DNA of 64,000 nucleotides, taken from positions 62,001-126,000 of the forward strand of contig NZ_JABBNI010000008.1 in assembly GCF_012926525.1 (NCBI RefSeq). Reading direction: 5' to 3'. Below are positions 25,398-33,744 of the stretch, in pieces. Source of the DNA: Clostridium muellerianum. GTDB taxonomy: Bacteria; Bacillota; Clostridia; Clostridiales; Clostridiaceae. Position numbers and translations under genes: made by a program. Position 1 is the first letter of the stretch. Every line of letters starts with the position of its first letter. The notes under the pieces are model-generated. The model worked only from the letters and a program-made list of their open reading frames with translations. It ran no database searches and was not told the origin of the DNA.

Positions 25398-25538
25398 ATG
25401 ATTATTGGACTTTTAAACTTAGTAAAAAATCATAGCAATTATTCTTTAAAAGAAATGGCTGAATTTTTCAAAACAGATGTTTCAGTTATAGAGATAGAAC
25501 TTAAATATTTGAAACAAAGTGGGTATTTGAAAAGATAG
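25398..25538 (+). CDS. Small FeoC-like winged-helix protein
   Basis: A 46-residue protein, MIIGLLNLVKNHSNYSLKEM then AEFFKTDVSVIEIELKYLKQ and SGYLKR. It has the size and helix-turn-helix-wing pattern (SLKEMAEFFKTDVSVIE, then LKQSGYLKR) of FeoC-like or DprA-type small regulators. FeoC proteins stabilise or regulate FeoB. The usual FeoC Cys cluster is absent. RBS AGAGGGTG. It follows a Fur box and begins the iron gene cluster. Confidence 0.7.
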   Translation: MIIGLLNLVKNHSNYSLKEMAEFFKTDVSVIEIELKYLKQSGYLKR

Positions 25539-25628
25539 ATAATTAAGTTGAATATTATAGTGGTTGTGGTTAGTTAGTAATACATTTTGATTAAACTGTA
25601 AATAGAAAAGGATATTTATATTGATTGG

Positions 25629-25720
25629 TGTGATAATGATATTTGTCAGTAATTAAAATATATAAATAATACTGGGGATATATTTATTTTTTCAAGAAAT
25701 GATTGAGAATGATTATCTAT
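25629..25720 (+). promoter_or_regulatory. Fur-like boxes upstream of the fur-family gene
   Basis: TGTGATAATGATATTTGTCA (25629-25648) and TGATTGAGAATGATTATCTA (25700-25719) each keep most of a Fur-type inverted repeat. They lie between the small wHTH gene and the Fur-family gene, suggesting autoregulation. No strong promoter boxes are attached. Confidence 0.5.
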
Positions 25721-25831
25721 GTCACTTTGGCAAATTTGAGCTTAGATAAAATAAATAGAGTATATGTAGTGTGAATAACAAAAGAGATTTTTTATATTTA
25801 AAGTATTTAATTTTGGAAAGTAGTGATATAT

Positions 25832-26314
25832 ATGAAAAAAAGAACTACTGATATAAGTTACATAAGTGAGAAGTTAATAAATAGTGGATATAAGATTACA
25901 AAGCAAAGATGCGAGATTATAAAGATAATGTATGAAAATGATGTACATATGAATGCTGATGAAATATATGAAAAAGTAAAACATAAAAAAATAGGGCTTA
26001 GTACAGTATATAGAAATCTTATGATATTAGAAACTGTTGGAGTAATAAAAAGAATTAACACGGCTAATATAAGTTATTATGAATTACAAGCTATGGGAGA
26101 AATTGATGTACATGCAAAGTGTATAAAATGTAATAGAGTGGTTGACATAAAAAGAGAGAAATTAGCAGAGAATTTCAAAGAACTAATAAAAAATATTAAG
26201 CAAGAACGAAAAATTATGATTAATAGTACAAGTATTGTGTTATCAGTAATATGTGAAAAATGTAAAAAACAAATCATATCAAATAGGAATTCTAACAAAG
26301 GAAGAGATGGTTGA
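25832..26314 (+). CDS. Fur-family metalloregulator
   Basis: Iron- or peroxide-responsive repressor of about 160 residues. The winged helix (ITKQRCEIIKIMYENDVHMN, IGLSTVYRNLMILETVGVI) is followed by the dimerisation domain with HAKCIKCNRVVD and a second CEKC, giving the structural zinc Cys pairs. The usual HHxHxxC cluster is reduced to VHAKC here, so the exact metal site and class (Fur, PerR or Zur) is uncertain. ATG 25832 is preferred over GTG 25823. Given the Fur boxes before this gene and the feo genes after it, an iron role is most likely. Confidence 0.85.
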   Translation: MKKRTTDISYISEKLINSGYKITKQRCEIIKIMYENDVHMNADEIYEKVKHKKIGLSTVYRNLMILETVGVIKRINTANISYYELQAMGEIDVHAKCIKCNRVVDIKREKLAENFKELIKNIKQERKIMINSTSIVLSVICEKCKKQIISNRNSNKGRDG

Positions 26315-26409
26315 CAATATGATAAATAGTTAGTTTAAAATAATTCAATATATAAATGGATAAAGTACATCAGTGCTTATCTAAAATGCTTTATAAGGAG
26401 GAGACTAAT

Positions 26410-26838
26410 TTGAAAAATGTAGTAATTATTTACTGGAGTGGTACAGGTAATACAGAGAATATGGCAATAGGTGTTATGGATGGTGCAAAGTCAGAAGGTG
26501 CAAATGTGAAGTTACTTAGTGTACAAGGAGCAAAGGTAGAAGATGTTTTAAAAGCAGATGCAGTAGCTTTTGGATGCCCATCTATGGGAACAGAACAGCT
26601 TGAAGAATCTGAAATGGAACCATTTGTTGAATCAATTTCAGATGCAATTGAAGGTAAGGATACTGCATTATTTGGTTCATATGGATGGGGTAATGGTGAA
26701 TGGATGACTGACTGGCAAGAAAGAATGGAATCCTATGGAGCAAGAATTATAGAAGATGGACTTATAATTAATAATGAACCAGATGAAGAAGACATTGAAA
26801 AATGCAAGGAGTTAGGTAAACTTTTAACAAAGGCTTAA
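26410..26838 (+). CDS. Flavodoxin
   Basis: Soluble FMN electron carrier of 142 residues. The phosphate-binding loop WSGTGNTENMA and the two flavin loops (GCPSMGTEQLEESEMEPF and GSYGWGNGEWMTDW) are complete. The start codon is TTG at 26410, set by AAGGAGGAG 7 bases upstream and by the flavodoxin core beginning immediately; an upstream ATG at 26356 would add a non-homologous leader. Flavodoxin commonly replaces ferredoxin when iron is short, which fits its place between the Fur-family gene and feo genes. Confidence 0.94.
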   Translation: MKNVVIIYWSGTGNTENMAIGVMDGAKSEGANVKLLSVQGAKVEDVLKADAVAFGCPSMGTEQLEESEMEPFVESISDAIEGKDTALFGSYGWGNGEWMTDWQERMESYGARIIEDGLIINNEPDEEDIEKCKELGKLLTKA

Positions 26839-26874
26839 GAAATATATTAAACATAAAGTAATGGAGGATGTTTT

Positions 26875-27480
26875 ATGAGTAAAGAAGAGTTGAAAAAATT
26901 TTTTATTATTACAAACAATTATGATGACCTAGAATATTTATTTTCGGTAATAGTGTGTAGTGCAGGACCAACTATAAAAAAACATAAAGCATCTTCTTTA
27001 ATTACTTTTGGTAAGAATAATAGAAATTTAAACAGCATATGGGAAAAATATAAAAATGAAGTTAAAGAGAGATTAGATATTGATTACTTTGAATTAAAAA
27101 GGAATGAGAAAAGTACAATAGTGTTATTTTTCAATAAAGAAAAAGTTAGGATTAATGTAAGAGAAATTAAGAACATAGAGTTCTTAAAGAGGTTTGGATA
27201 CAATGAAAATATGAGTGTCGAACAGTGTTTAACTCTTCTAAGTAAAAGATTTGAACATATGTGTCCTCATGAAATTGGTATTTTCTTAGGATACCCAGTA
27301 GAAGATGTAGTATCTTTTATTGATTGTCCTAATGCTGAATGTAAAATGACAGGATATTGGAAAGTATATCATGATATTAAAAAGGCTAAAGCTATTTTTA
27401 ATAAGTATGATGAAATAAAATGTACTATCATGAAATTAATGATGCAGGGTATTAAACCAACAGAATTGTTAAAAAGTTAA
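26875..27480 (+). CDS. DUF3793 family protein
   Basis: A 201-residue protein of a clostridial family of unknown function that often sits beside flavodoxin and feo genes. The conserved region CPHEIGIFLGYPVEDVVSFI with C-x-NAECKMTGYWKVY (residues ~124-163) is present and contains three Cys. Located 36 bases after flavodoxin, so within the same iron-responsive cluster. A role in heme or iron metabolism is only an inference from context. Confidence 0.85.
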   Translation: MSKEELKKFFIITNNYDDLEYLFSVIVCSAGPTIKKHKASSLITFGKNNRNLNSIWEKYKNEVKERLDIDYFELKRNEKSTIVLFFNKEKVRINVREIKNIEFLKRFGYNENMSVEQCLTLLSKRFEHMCPHEIGIFLGYPVEDVVSFIDCPNAECKMTGYWKVYHDIKKAKAIFNKYDEIKCTIMKLMMQGIKPTELLKS

Positions 27481-27553
27481 ATTAGTATGATCAAGAATTT
27501 TTCCTGAAAGTGGAGATTTAAGTGTGTAAGATATGATGAAGGAGGAAAGGACT

Positions 27554-27763
27554 ATGCCATTAATATTAGCGTGTAAAGGAAATGAAATGAATATTAGAAA
27601 AATACTTGGTAATGATGAGACAAGGAGATTTTTAAATAGTCTAGGATTTGTAGTTGGAGAAACCGTTAAAATTGTTTCGGAAATTGGTGGAAACATAATA
27701 ATAAATATTAAAGACAGCAGGATTGCCTTGGATAAAAGCATGGCAAGTCGAATAATAGTTTAG
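27554..27763 (+). CDS. feoA: FeoA family protein (first copy)
   Basis: A small SH3-like ferrous iron transport protein of 69 residues: LILACKGNEMNIRKILGNDE, LNSLGFVVGETVKIVSEIGG, then NIIINIKDSRIALDKSMASR. It regulates or assists FeoB at the membrane. It is more divergent than the next gene product, lacking the typical R-R-L-x-x-(M/L)-G-(I/F) start of the second half. ATG 27554 is chosen since AGGAGG lies 8 bases upstream. Confidence 0.88.
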   Translation: MPLILACKGNEMNIRKILGNDETRRFLNSLGFVVGETVKIVSEIGGNIIINIKDSRIALDKSMASRIIV

Positions 27764-27781
27764 ACAAGGGAGGTCATTTTA

Positions 27782-28003
27782 ATGAGCACATTAAAAGAAA
27801 TAAAGTGTGGACAGACCATTAAGGTTAAGAAAATTGACGGAGTAGGAGCTGTTCGCAGACGTATTATGGATATGGGCATTACAAGAGGCTGTGAAATTTA
27901 TGTACGTAAGGTAGCCCCACTTGGAGATCCTATAGAATTAACCATTCGTGGCTATGAATTATCAATTCGTAAAGCCGATGCAGAAATGATTCTTGTAGAG
28001 TAA
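27782..28003 (+). CDS. feoA: FeoA family protein (second copy)
   Basis: A typical 73-residue FeoA: GVGAVRRRIMDMGITRGCEI, then VRKVAPLGDPIELTIRGYEL and SIRKADAEMILVE. It binds FeoB's cytoplasmic region. Spaced 18 bases after the first feoA and 15 bases before feoB. Tandem FeoA genes before FeoB are common in clostridia. Confidence 0.95.
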   Translation: MSTLKEIKCGQTIKVKKIDGVGAVRRRIMDMGITRGCEIYVRKVAPLGDPIELTIRGYELSIRKADAEMILVE

Positions 28004-28018
28004 TAAGGAGGAATGAAA

Positions 28019-30169
28019 ATGACAATCAAAATAGGACTTGCCGGTAATCCAAACTGTGGAAAGACAACTATGTTTAATGAACTTACAGGTTCATCACAGT
28101 ATGTTGGTAACTGGCCTGGAGTAACAGTTGAAAAAAAAGGTGGTAAGCTAAAAGGAAACAAAGATGTTGAAATTGTAGATTTACCAGGTATTTATTCTTT
28201 ATCACCATATACCTTAGAAGAAGTGGTAACACGTAATTTTATGATAAATGATAAACCAGATGCAGTAATTAATATAGTGGATGCATCGAATATTGAAAGA
28301 AATCTATATTTAACAACTCAAATTTTAGAACTTGGAATCCCAACAGTTATAGCACTTAACATGATGGATGTTATAGAAAAAAATGGAGATAAAATTGATA
28401 TAGATAAGTTATCAAAAACTCTTGGCTGTCCAGTTGTTGAAACATCTGCTCTTAAAGGCAGTGGTGTCTTAGCTGCTGCGAAAAAAGCAATTGAAATTGC
28501 AAAGAATAAGAATAAACCAGCTTTTGAATTAAATTTCTCAAAGGAAGCCAAAAGTGCTTTTCAAGAAATAGAAAAAATTATTATAAAAAGTATTCCACAT
28601 GAAGGAATTGAAACGACCTGGCTTACTATCAAACTTTTTGAACGTGATGAAAATATAATTGAAAAGTTAAATATCTCAAAAAGTATATTAGATGAAATAG
28701 AAACTATAATACAAAAATACGAAGCTGAACTAGATGATGATAGTGAAAGTATTGTTACAGGAGATAGATATGCTTTTATAGGAGATGTGGTTTCAAAATC
28801 TATTAAAAAGAATAGAAAGGGAAGTGAAACAACTTCAGATAAGATAGACAAAATTGTTACAAATCGTTTTCTAGCGCTACCAATTTTTGCAGCTATTATG
28901 TTTGGAGTATACTACATAGCAATAAGTACAATTGGAACTGCAATGACTGATTGGGTAAATGATACGTTATTTGCAAATATCATTCAAGGTAATGTTTCAA
29001 ATTGGTTAGCAAGTGCACATGTTGCTGATTGGTTACAAGGATTAGTAGTAGATGGAATAATTGGCGGAGTTGGATCAGTACTTGGGTTTGTTCCACAAAT
29101 AATGGTTTTATTCTTACTATTATCAATTTTAGAAGATTGTGGATATATGGCAAGAGTTGCTTTTATTATGGATAGAGTTTTCCGTAAGTTTGGACTTTCA
29201 GGAAAATCTTTTATACCAATGTTAATTAGTTCAGGGTGCGGTGTTCCAGGTGTTATGGCAACTCGTACTATGGAAAATGATAGAGATAGAAAAATGACAA
29301 TAATGTTAACAACTTTTATACCTTGTAGTGCTAAATTACCAATTATTGCATTAATTGCGGGAGCACTTTTTGGTGGAGCCTCTTGGGTAGCACCAGCAGC
29401 TTATTTTTTAGGAATAATAATGATTATCATTTGCGGAATTATATTAAAGAAAACTAAATTATTTTCTGGTGAACCTTCACCATTTGTTATGGAACTTCCA
29501 CAATATCACATTCCAAGTGCTAAAGGTGTTTTAATGCATATGTGGGATAGAGGAAAAGCATTTATTATTAAAGCAGGTACAATAATTTTTGTTTCTTGTG
29601 GTGTAATATGGTTTTTACAATCATTTAATTGGTCACTTGCTATGGTTGATGCAGGGGAAAGTATGCTCGCAAGTATTGGAACTGCAATAGCTCCTATTTT
29701 TAAACCTCTTGGATTTGGTACTTGGCAATCAGCTGTTGCAACAGTTACTGGTTTAGTTGCTAAGGAAAATGTTGTTGGAACTTTTGGAGTTTTATATGGT
29801 ATAGCTGATGCAGCAGAAGATACTCCAGCTCTTGTAACAAACGTTGCAGCGATGTTTACAGTTGCTAGTGCTTTTGCCTTTGTAGTATTTAATATGCTTT
29901 GCGCTCCTTGTTTTGCAGCAATTGGTGCAATAAGACGTGAAATGGGTTCATGGAAATGGACTTGGATTACTTTAGGATTTCAAACTTTTACAGCTTATAT
30001 AACTGCACTTGTTATAAATCAAGTTGGTAGTTTCATCATAGGTAAAGGAACTTTAAGTGGGGCTATAATTTCAATAATAGTAGCAATTGCAGTAGTTGCA
30101 ATAGCTATAACTACAGGAAAAAGATCTATGAAGAAAGAAATTAAAGGACAGGTAAGCTATACAAGATAA
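28019..30169 (+). CDS. feoB: Ferrous iron transporter FeoB (first copy)
   Basis: Membrane Fe2+ transporter of about 716 residues with an N-terminal GTPase: G1 GNPNCGKTT, the QYVGNWPGVTVEKK switch region, G3 DLPGIYSL, G4 NMMD and G5 SALKG, then a helical GDI-like domain. The C-terminal membrane part has Gate domains (GFVPQIMVLFLLLSILEDCGYMA, SSGCGVPGVMATRT). The ATG at 28019 fits AAGGAGG best (7 bases), with another at 28013. It belongs to the Fur-boxed iron cluster. It is a different variant from the second FeoB encoded at 33745-35895 (minus). Confidence 0.97.
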   Translation: MTIKIGLAGNPNCGKTTMFNELTGSSQYVGNWPGVTVEKKGGKLKGNKDVEIVDLPGIYSLSPYTLEEVVTRNFMINDKPDAVINIVDASNIERNLYLTTQILELGIPTVIALNMMDVIEKNGDKIDIDKLSKTLGCPVVETSALKGSGVLAAAKKAIEIAKNKNKPAFELNFSKEAKSAFQEIEKIIIKSIPHEGIETTWLTIKLFERDENIIEKLNISKSILDEIETIIQKYEAELDDDSESIVTGDRYAFIGDVVSKSIKKNRKGSETTSDKIDKIVTNRFLALPIFAAIMFGVYYIAISTIGTAMTDWVNDTLFANIIQGNVSNWLASAHVADWLQGLVVDGIIGGVGSVLGFVPQIMVLFLLLSILEDCGYMARVAFIMDRVFRKFGLSGKSFIPMLISSGCGVPGVMATRTMENDRDRKMTIMLTTFIPCSAKLPIIALIAGALFGGASWVAPAAYFLGIIMIIICGIILKKTKLFSGEPSPFVMELPQYHIPSAKGVLMHMWDRGKAFIIKAGTIIFVSCGVIWFLQSFNWSLAMVDAGESMLASIGTAIAPIFKPLGFGTWQSAVATVTGLVAKENVVGTFGVLYGIADAAEDTPALVTNVAAMFTVASAFAFVVFNMLCAPCFAAIGAIRREMGSWKWTWITLGFQTFTAYITALVINQVGSFIIGKGTLSGAIISIIVAIAVVAIAITTGKRSMKKEIKGQVSYTR

Positions 30170-30203
30170 TATATTTTAAATTAAGGATAAGGAGTGAGTT
30201 TTT

Positions 30204-30356
30204 ATGGTAGCAACAGTTTTAATAGCAGGTATTATATTTGCATTAATGGTTTTGGTTATAGTAAAGCAAGTTAAAAAGGCTAAAAATGGAGAAAGCGGTT
30301 GTGGCTGTGGTTGCAGTAACTGCTCTTCATCTAGTGTATGTCATAGTAAAAAGTAA
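30204..30356 (+). CDS. FeoB-associated Cys-rich membrane peptide
   Basis: A 50-residue peptide with one membrane helix (TVLIAGIIFALMVLVIVKQV) and a Cys-rich tail GCGCGCSNCSSSSVCHSKK. Such peptides (FeoB-associated Cys-rich membrane protein) lie directly after feoB in many Firmicutes and may help Fe2+ entry or metal relay. RBS AAGGAG. It ends the operon before a terminator. Confidence 0.9.
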   Translation: MVATVLIAGIIFALMVLVIVKQVKKAKNGESGCGCGCSNCSSSSVCHSKK

Positions 30357-30368
30357 AATATAAAATAC

Positions 30369-30407
30369 AAAATAAGGACTAATGGTAAATCCAAGGGTCC
30401 TTATTTT
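30369..30407 (+). terminator. Terminator of the first feo operon
   Basis: Perfect arms AAAATAAGGAC and GTCCTTATTTT with a 17-base loop. Confidence 0.85.
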
Positions 30408-30450
30408 ATGTTTATATTTTTATTAAACAGATTATATAAGGAGGTTTAAT

Positions 30451-31740
30451 ATGAGTTCAAAGAAAATTGGAAGTTTAGCAATGATAATATTGATATTTTG
30501 TTCATCTACTGTTTTTGCAGATTCTTCATACAAATTAAATGAGAAAAGAATTTTTGGAAAAGATAGGTATGAGACTTCTGCAATGATAAGCAAAGATAAC
30601 TGGAATAGTTCTTCTGATGTAATATTGTGTAATGGAGAAAATTTTCCAGATGCGCTTTGTTCAGTAACACTTGCTAAAAAATATGATGCTCCTATTTTAT
30701 TAGTAAGCAAAAACGCAATTAATGAAAATGTTATGAAAGAATTGAATAGATTAAATCCTAAAAAAATAACAATTATAGGTAAAGAAGGGGTTATAAGTAG
30801 TGAAATTGAAGAAAAAATAAAAAATTTCTTACCTAAAAAGTTGCAAATAGAAAGACTTGGAGGAATGGACAGATATGAAACTTCAAAAATTATTGCAGAT
30901 AAAGTTGGACAAAGTAGAGAAATAGTTTTAGTTTCAGGAAAAGCACCTTCAGATGCATTAACTATAAGTTCAATAGCAGCTAATAAAAGTATGCCTGTAT
31001 TATTAGCAGATGAAAATGAAGAAAGCATACAAAATTATGTAAAAAATAACAATGTAAATAAAGCATATATAATAGGGGGCGAATCTTGTGTACCACTAGA
31101 AATGGAAAGAGTTGCTCCAAGTTTTGAAAGAATATATGGAAAAGATCGTTATGAAAGTAATCAAAAAGTAATAAATAGGTTTCGGGACAGTATAAATTTT
31201 AAAAGTGTGTATTTAACTATTGCTAGCTTTAATGGAGTTGATCAATTTGCAGATGCATTATCCTCCGCTCCTTTAGCAGCAAAAGATTGTAGCCCAATAA
31301 TTTTTAGCGATAATACGAATAAAGAACTTTTAAACATTATACAATCTAAAGTTAATAAAGACAGTACTATAATAGCTATAGGAGGAGAAAAACTTGTATC
31401 TAATGATACAATTAATAATTTAATTAAAAGTATAAGTTCAAATCAATCAAACAATTCTAGTAGTTCTGGCGGTTCAAATAATTCTAATGTTAAAGCTGAT
31501 TATACATTATCTTTAGAACAATCATTTCCAGGCGCATTTACATATGATTTAAAGTTTACATCTATTAATAGTTCAAATAACTTAAAAGAATATCAATTAC
31601 TATATGATGGTAAAGTCATAGCTGAAGATAAAGATGGTGATGGAGTAGTAAGGGTTTTAGCTATATTTTTAGGAAAAGATATTGATAAAAGTAAGTTTCA
31701 AATCTTGAAACAGGGAGAATATATTAATTTTAATATATAA
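30451..31740 (+). CDS. Exported cell-wall-binding-repeat (CWB2) protein
   Basis: Cell-surface protein of 429 residues with a signal peptide (MSSKKIGSLAMIILIFCSST-VFA). Three CWB2 (PF04122-type) repeats fill residues ~30-330, each opening with a GKDRYE-like motif (FGKDRYETSAMIS, GGMDRYETSKII, YGKDRYESNQKV) and ending with IIGG/AIGGE-like strands. Three such repeats bind anionic wall polymers. A Ser/Asn linker leads to a C-terminal ~90-residue domain of unknown role. It shares a 22-bp gap with the next exported protein, so probably co-expressed. Confidence 0.93.
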   Translation: MSSKKIGSLAMIILIFCSSTVFADSSYKLNEKRIFGKDRYETSAMISKDNWNSSSDVILCNGENFPDALCSVTLAKKYDAPILLVSKNAINENVMKELNRLNPKKITIIGKEGVISSEIEEKIKNFLPKKLQIERLGGMDRYETSKIIADKVGQSREIVLVSGKAPSDALTISSIAANKSMPVLLADENEESIQNYVKNNNVNKAYIIGGESCVPLEMERVAPSFERIYGKDRYESNQKVINRFRDSINFKSVYLTIASFNGVDQFADALSSAPLAAKDCSPIIFSDNTNKELLNIIQSKVNKDSTIIAIGGEKLVSNDTINNLIKSISSNQSNNSSSSGGSNNSNVKADYTLSLEQSFPGAFTYDLKFTSINSSNNLKEYQLLYDGKVIAEDKDGDGVVRVLAIFLGKDIDKSKFQILKQGEYINFNI

Positions 31741-31762
31741 AAATAATAGGAGGGACAATATA

Positions 31763-33490
31763 ATGATAAAAAGAAAAACCATAGCATTTGCATTATCATC
31801 AATAATGATATTATCAATGGCAAAACATGTCTTAGCAGACAATATTAGTGAGTTAAACAATATATCAGATAATTCTTTAGTTATCGGTAAAAATTTATTT
31901 CAATTAGATAATATGGATAATTCTAATTACAATTTAAATACTTTTATAAAAGCTTCAAAAACCGTAGATGATAAAAATGGGGTTTACTACAAGTATAATG
32001 GAAAATGGTATACTGGAAATGATATCGAAAGTTTTACTAACTTAAAAAATGGTACTCCATTAGATACTATTCCTAATGATATTTTGCAGGTAAATGGTGA
32101 AGATGTAGAAAACTATAAAAATCATGATTCTGCTTTTGATTGGTATCAAGATGGTGATTACAGTCATGATGAAGATGGAGATAATGAATCAATAGAACAA
32201 TTTGTTGTAGTTTTTAATAAAAACATTAATCCTAATAAGGGAACTTTAAAAATTATAGTCCCAGATAATGAAAAAAAAGATCCTTATGGAATTGACAAGC
32301 TTGGAGAAATTAATATAAATTTAGATGGTAAAAGTAAGCCTGAAATGTTGCAAAATGTAGAAGGGGGAAGTCCTGTAACTTGTTATGTTATAAAAAATAA
32401 AGAGAATACAGACAGATTAGTTCTTGAGTTAACAGAAGATTGGACAAGAATTCTTAATACAGAGAAAACTGGTTTAAATTATTATGATAATAAAATTAAA
32501 GGCTTAAGGCTTGTGGCAGAAGGATTAGAAGACCAAAATGGAAATAAGATAATAGACAATAAAGGATCAGATAAATTAACTGCAAAACGAGATATACGTC
32601 TTGCTAAAGATAATGAAAAACCAAAGGTGGTGCATGAAAAAACCATATATACATATATTGGAGAAAATGGTCTTCAAAGTGCAGGAAATACAAGATTGGT
32701 ATTTAATGAGCCAGTACAAATATTTACAGAGGATATGGTAAGTGCTTTAAAAAAGGCAAATACTAAATTACCTGCAGTAGTAGGATATAATCCTTTAACT
32801 CCAAGTCAGGAGCAGCTTAAGGATAATGAATATGGATTACCAGTGTTTTCAGCTGAATATTATAAAGTAGACGATAATGGAAAAAATGTGCTTGATAGTA
32901 GTGGAAAACCTATAACAATAAAAGGTAAATATGCACTAATGGGAGATATATTAGAATCAGGTGCAGAATCACATGAAAATGGAGAAAAAATTGCATTTCG
33001 ATTAGATCAAATTCCATTTAAATATGACTTTGATTCTAATAATAAAGGAATTACCAGGTTTAGGGACATAGGTTCTTTTCTCATAAATCCAGTAACATCT
33101 TTGACAGAAGGAAAATGGAAATTAGTTGTTAAAAATTTTACAGATGAAGCAGGAAATACAATGGAAGACTTTATGTCTGATTCTATAGAAGTCAAACCTT
33201 ATTTTTCAGTAGAGAAATTAACTGAGGATGGTATAAAGGTTCATTTTACAGATCCTTTTGCAGGTAATAAAATTTTAGGAAACAAGGTGATTATAGTAAT
33301 TACTAAGGATAATAAAATTGTGGCTAGCACTTATCTTGAAAACCTACAGAATGGACAAACTGAGGCGGAAGGTAAATTCAAAGAGCCAATAAAAGATTTA
33401 AAAGGTACATATATTATAAATAATATTGAATATACAGTATCAGAAAAAGATTTAAATGTATCAGAAAATACAAAAGATAAGTTGAAGTAA
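31763..33490 (+). CDS. Exported protein of unknown function
   Basis: A 575-residue protein with a signal peptide (IAFALSSIMILSMAKHVLA) and no further membrane segment. The Asp/Glu/Asn-rich body has beta-rich stretches, one resembling bacterial Ig-like modules (GNTRLVFNEPVQIFTEDMV, TDEAGNTMEDFMSDSIEV). No family was recognised. It follows the CWB2 protein gene with RBS GGAGGG and may be a non-covalently held partner at the cell surface. The pair sits between two feo operons. Confidence 0.75.
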   Translation: MIKRKTIAFALSSIMILSMAKHVLADNISELNNISDNSLVIGKNLFQLDNMDNSNYNLNTFIKASKTVDDKNGVYYKYNGKWYTGNDIESFTNLKNGTPLDTIPNDILQVNGEDVENYKNHDSAFDWYQDGDYSHDEDGDNESIEQFVVVFNKNINPNKGTLKIIVPDNEKKDPYGIDKLGEININLDGKSKPEMLQNVEGGSPVTCYVIKNKENTDRLVLELTEDWTRILNTEKTGLNYYDNKIKGLRLVAEGLEDQNGNKIIDNKGSDKLTAKRDIRLAKDNEKPKVVHEKTIYTYIGENGLQSAGNTRLVFNEPVQIFTEDMVSALKKANTKLPAVVGYNPLTPSQEQLKDNEYGLPVFSAEYYKVDDNGKNVLDSSGKPITIKGKYALMGDILESGAESHENGEKIAFRLDQIPFKYDFDSNNKGITRFRDIGSFLINPVTSLTEGKWKLVVKNFTDEAGNTMEDFMSDSIEVKPYFSVEKLTEDGIKVHFTDPFAGNKILGNKVIIVITKDNKIVASTYLENLQNGQTEAEGKFKEPIKDLKGTYIINNIEYTVSEKDLNVSENTKDKLK

Positions 33491-33588
33491 TTGAAAAGTA
33501 AAAAATCTTTTATACAAATATTAATCATTTTAGGATGAGCTGTTACAGATGTTGTAACAACTCGTATTATAGGAAAAAATAAAATATA

Positions 33589-33633
33589 ATATAATTAGGG
33601 CTGTCACCTTACTGGCAGTCCTAATTATATTTT
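33589..33633. terminator. Terminator between convergent genes
   Basis: ATATAATTAGGGCTGTCA pairs with TGGCAGTCCTAATTATAT, two wobble-type mismatches, then TTTT; a second hairpin GAGCTGTTAC/GTAACAACTC precedes it at 33537-33563. Confidence 0.75.
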
Positions 33634-33744
33634 AGGAAAAAATTATTTTTATACGTAGTAATTTAATCCTTTTTAGGTAGTAAAATAAGACTAATATATA
33701 TAGATGAATTATTCTAAAATTTATTTGATACTTAAAATTTTAAA

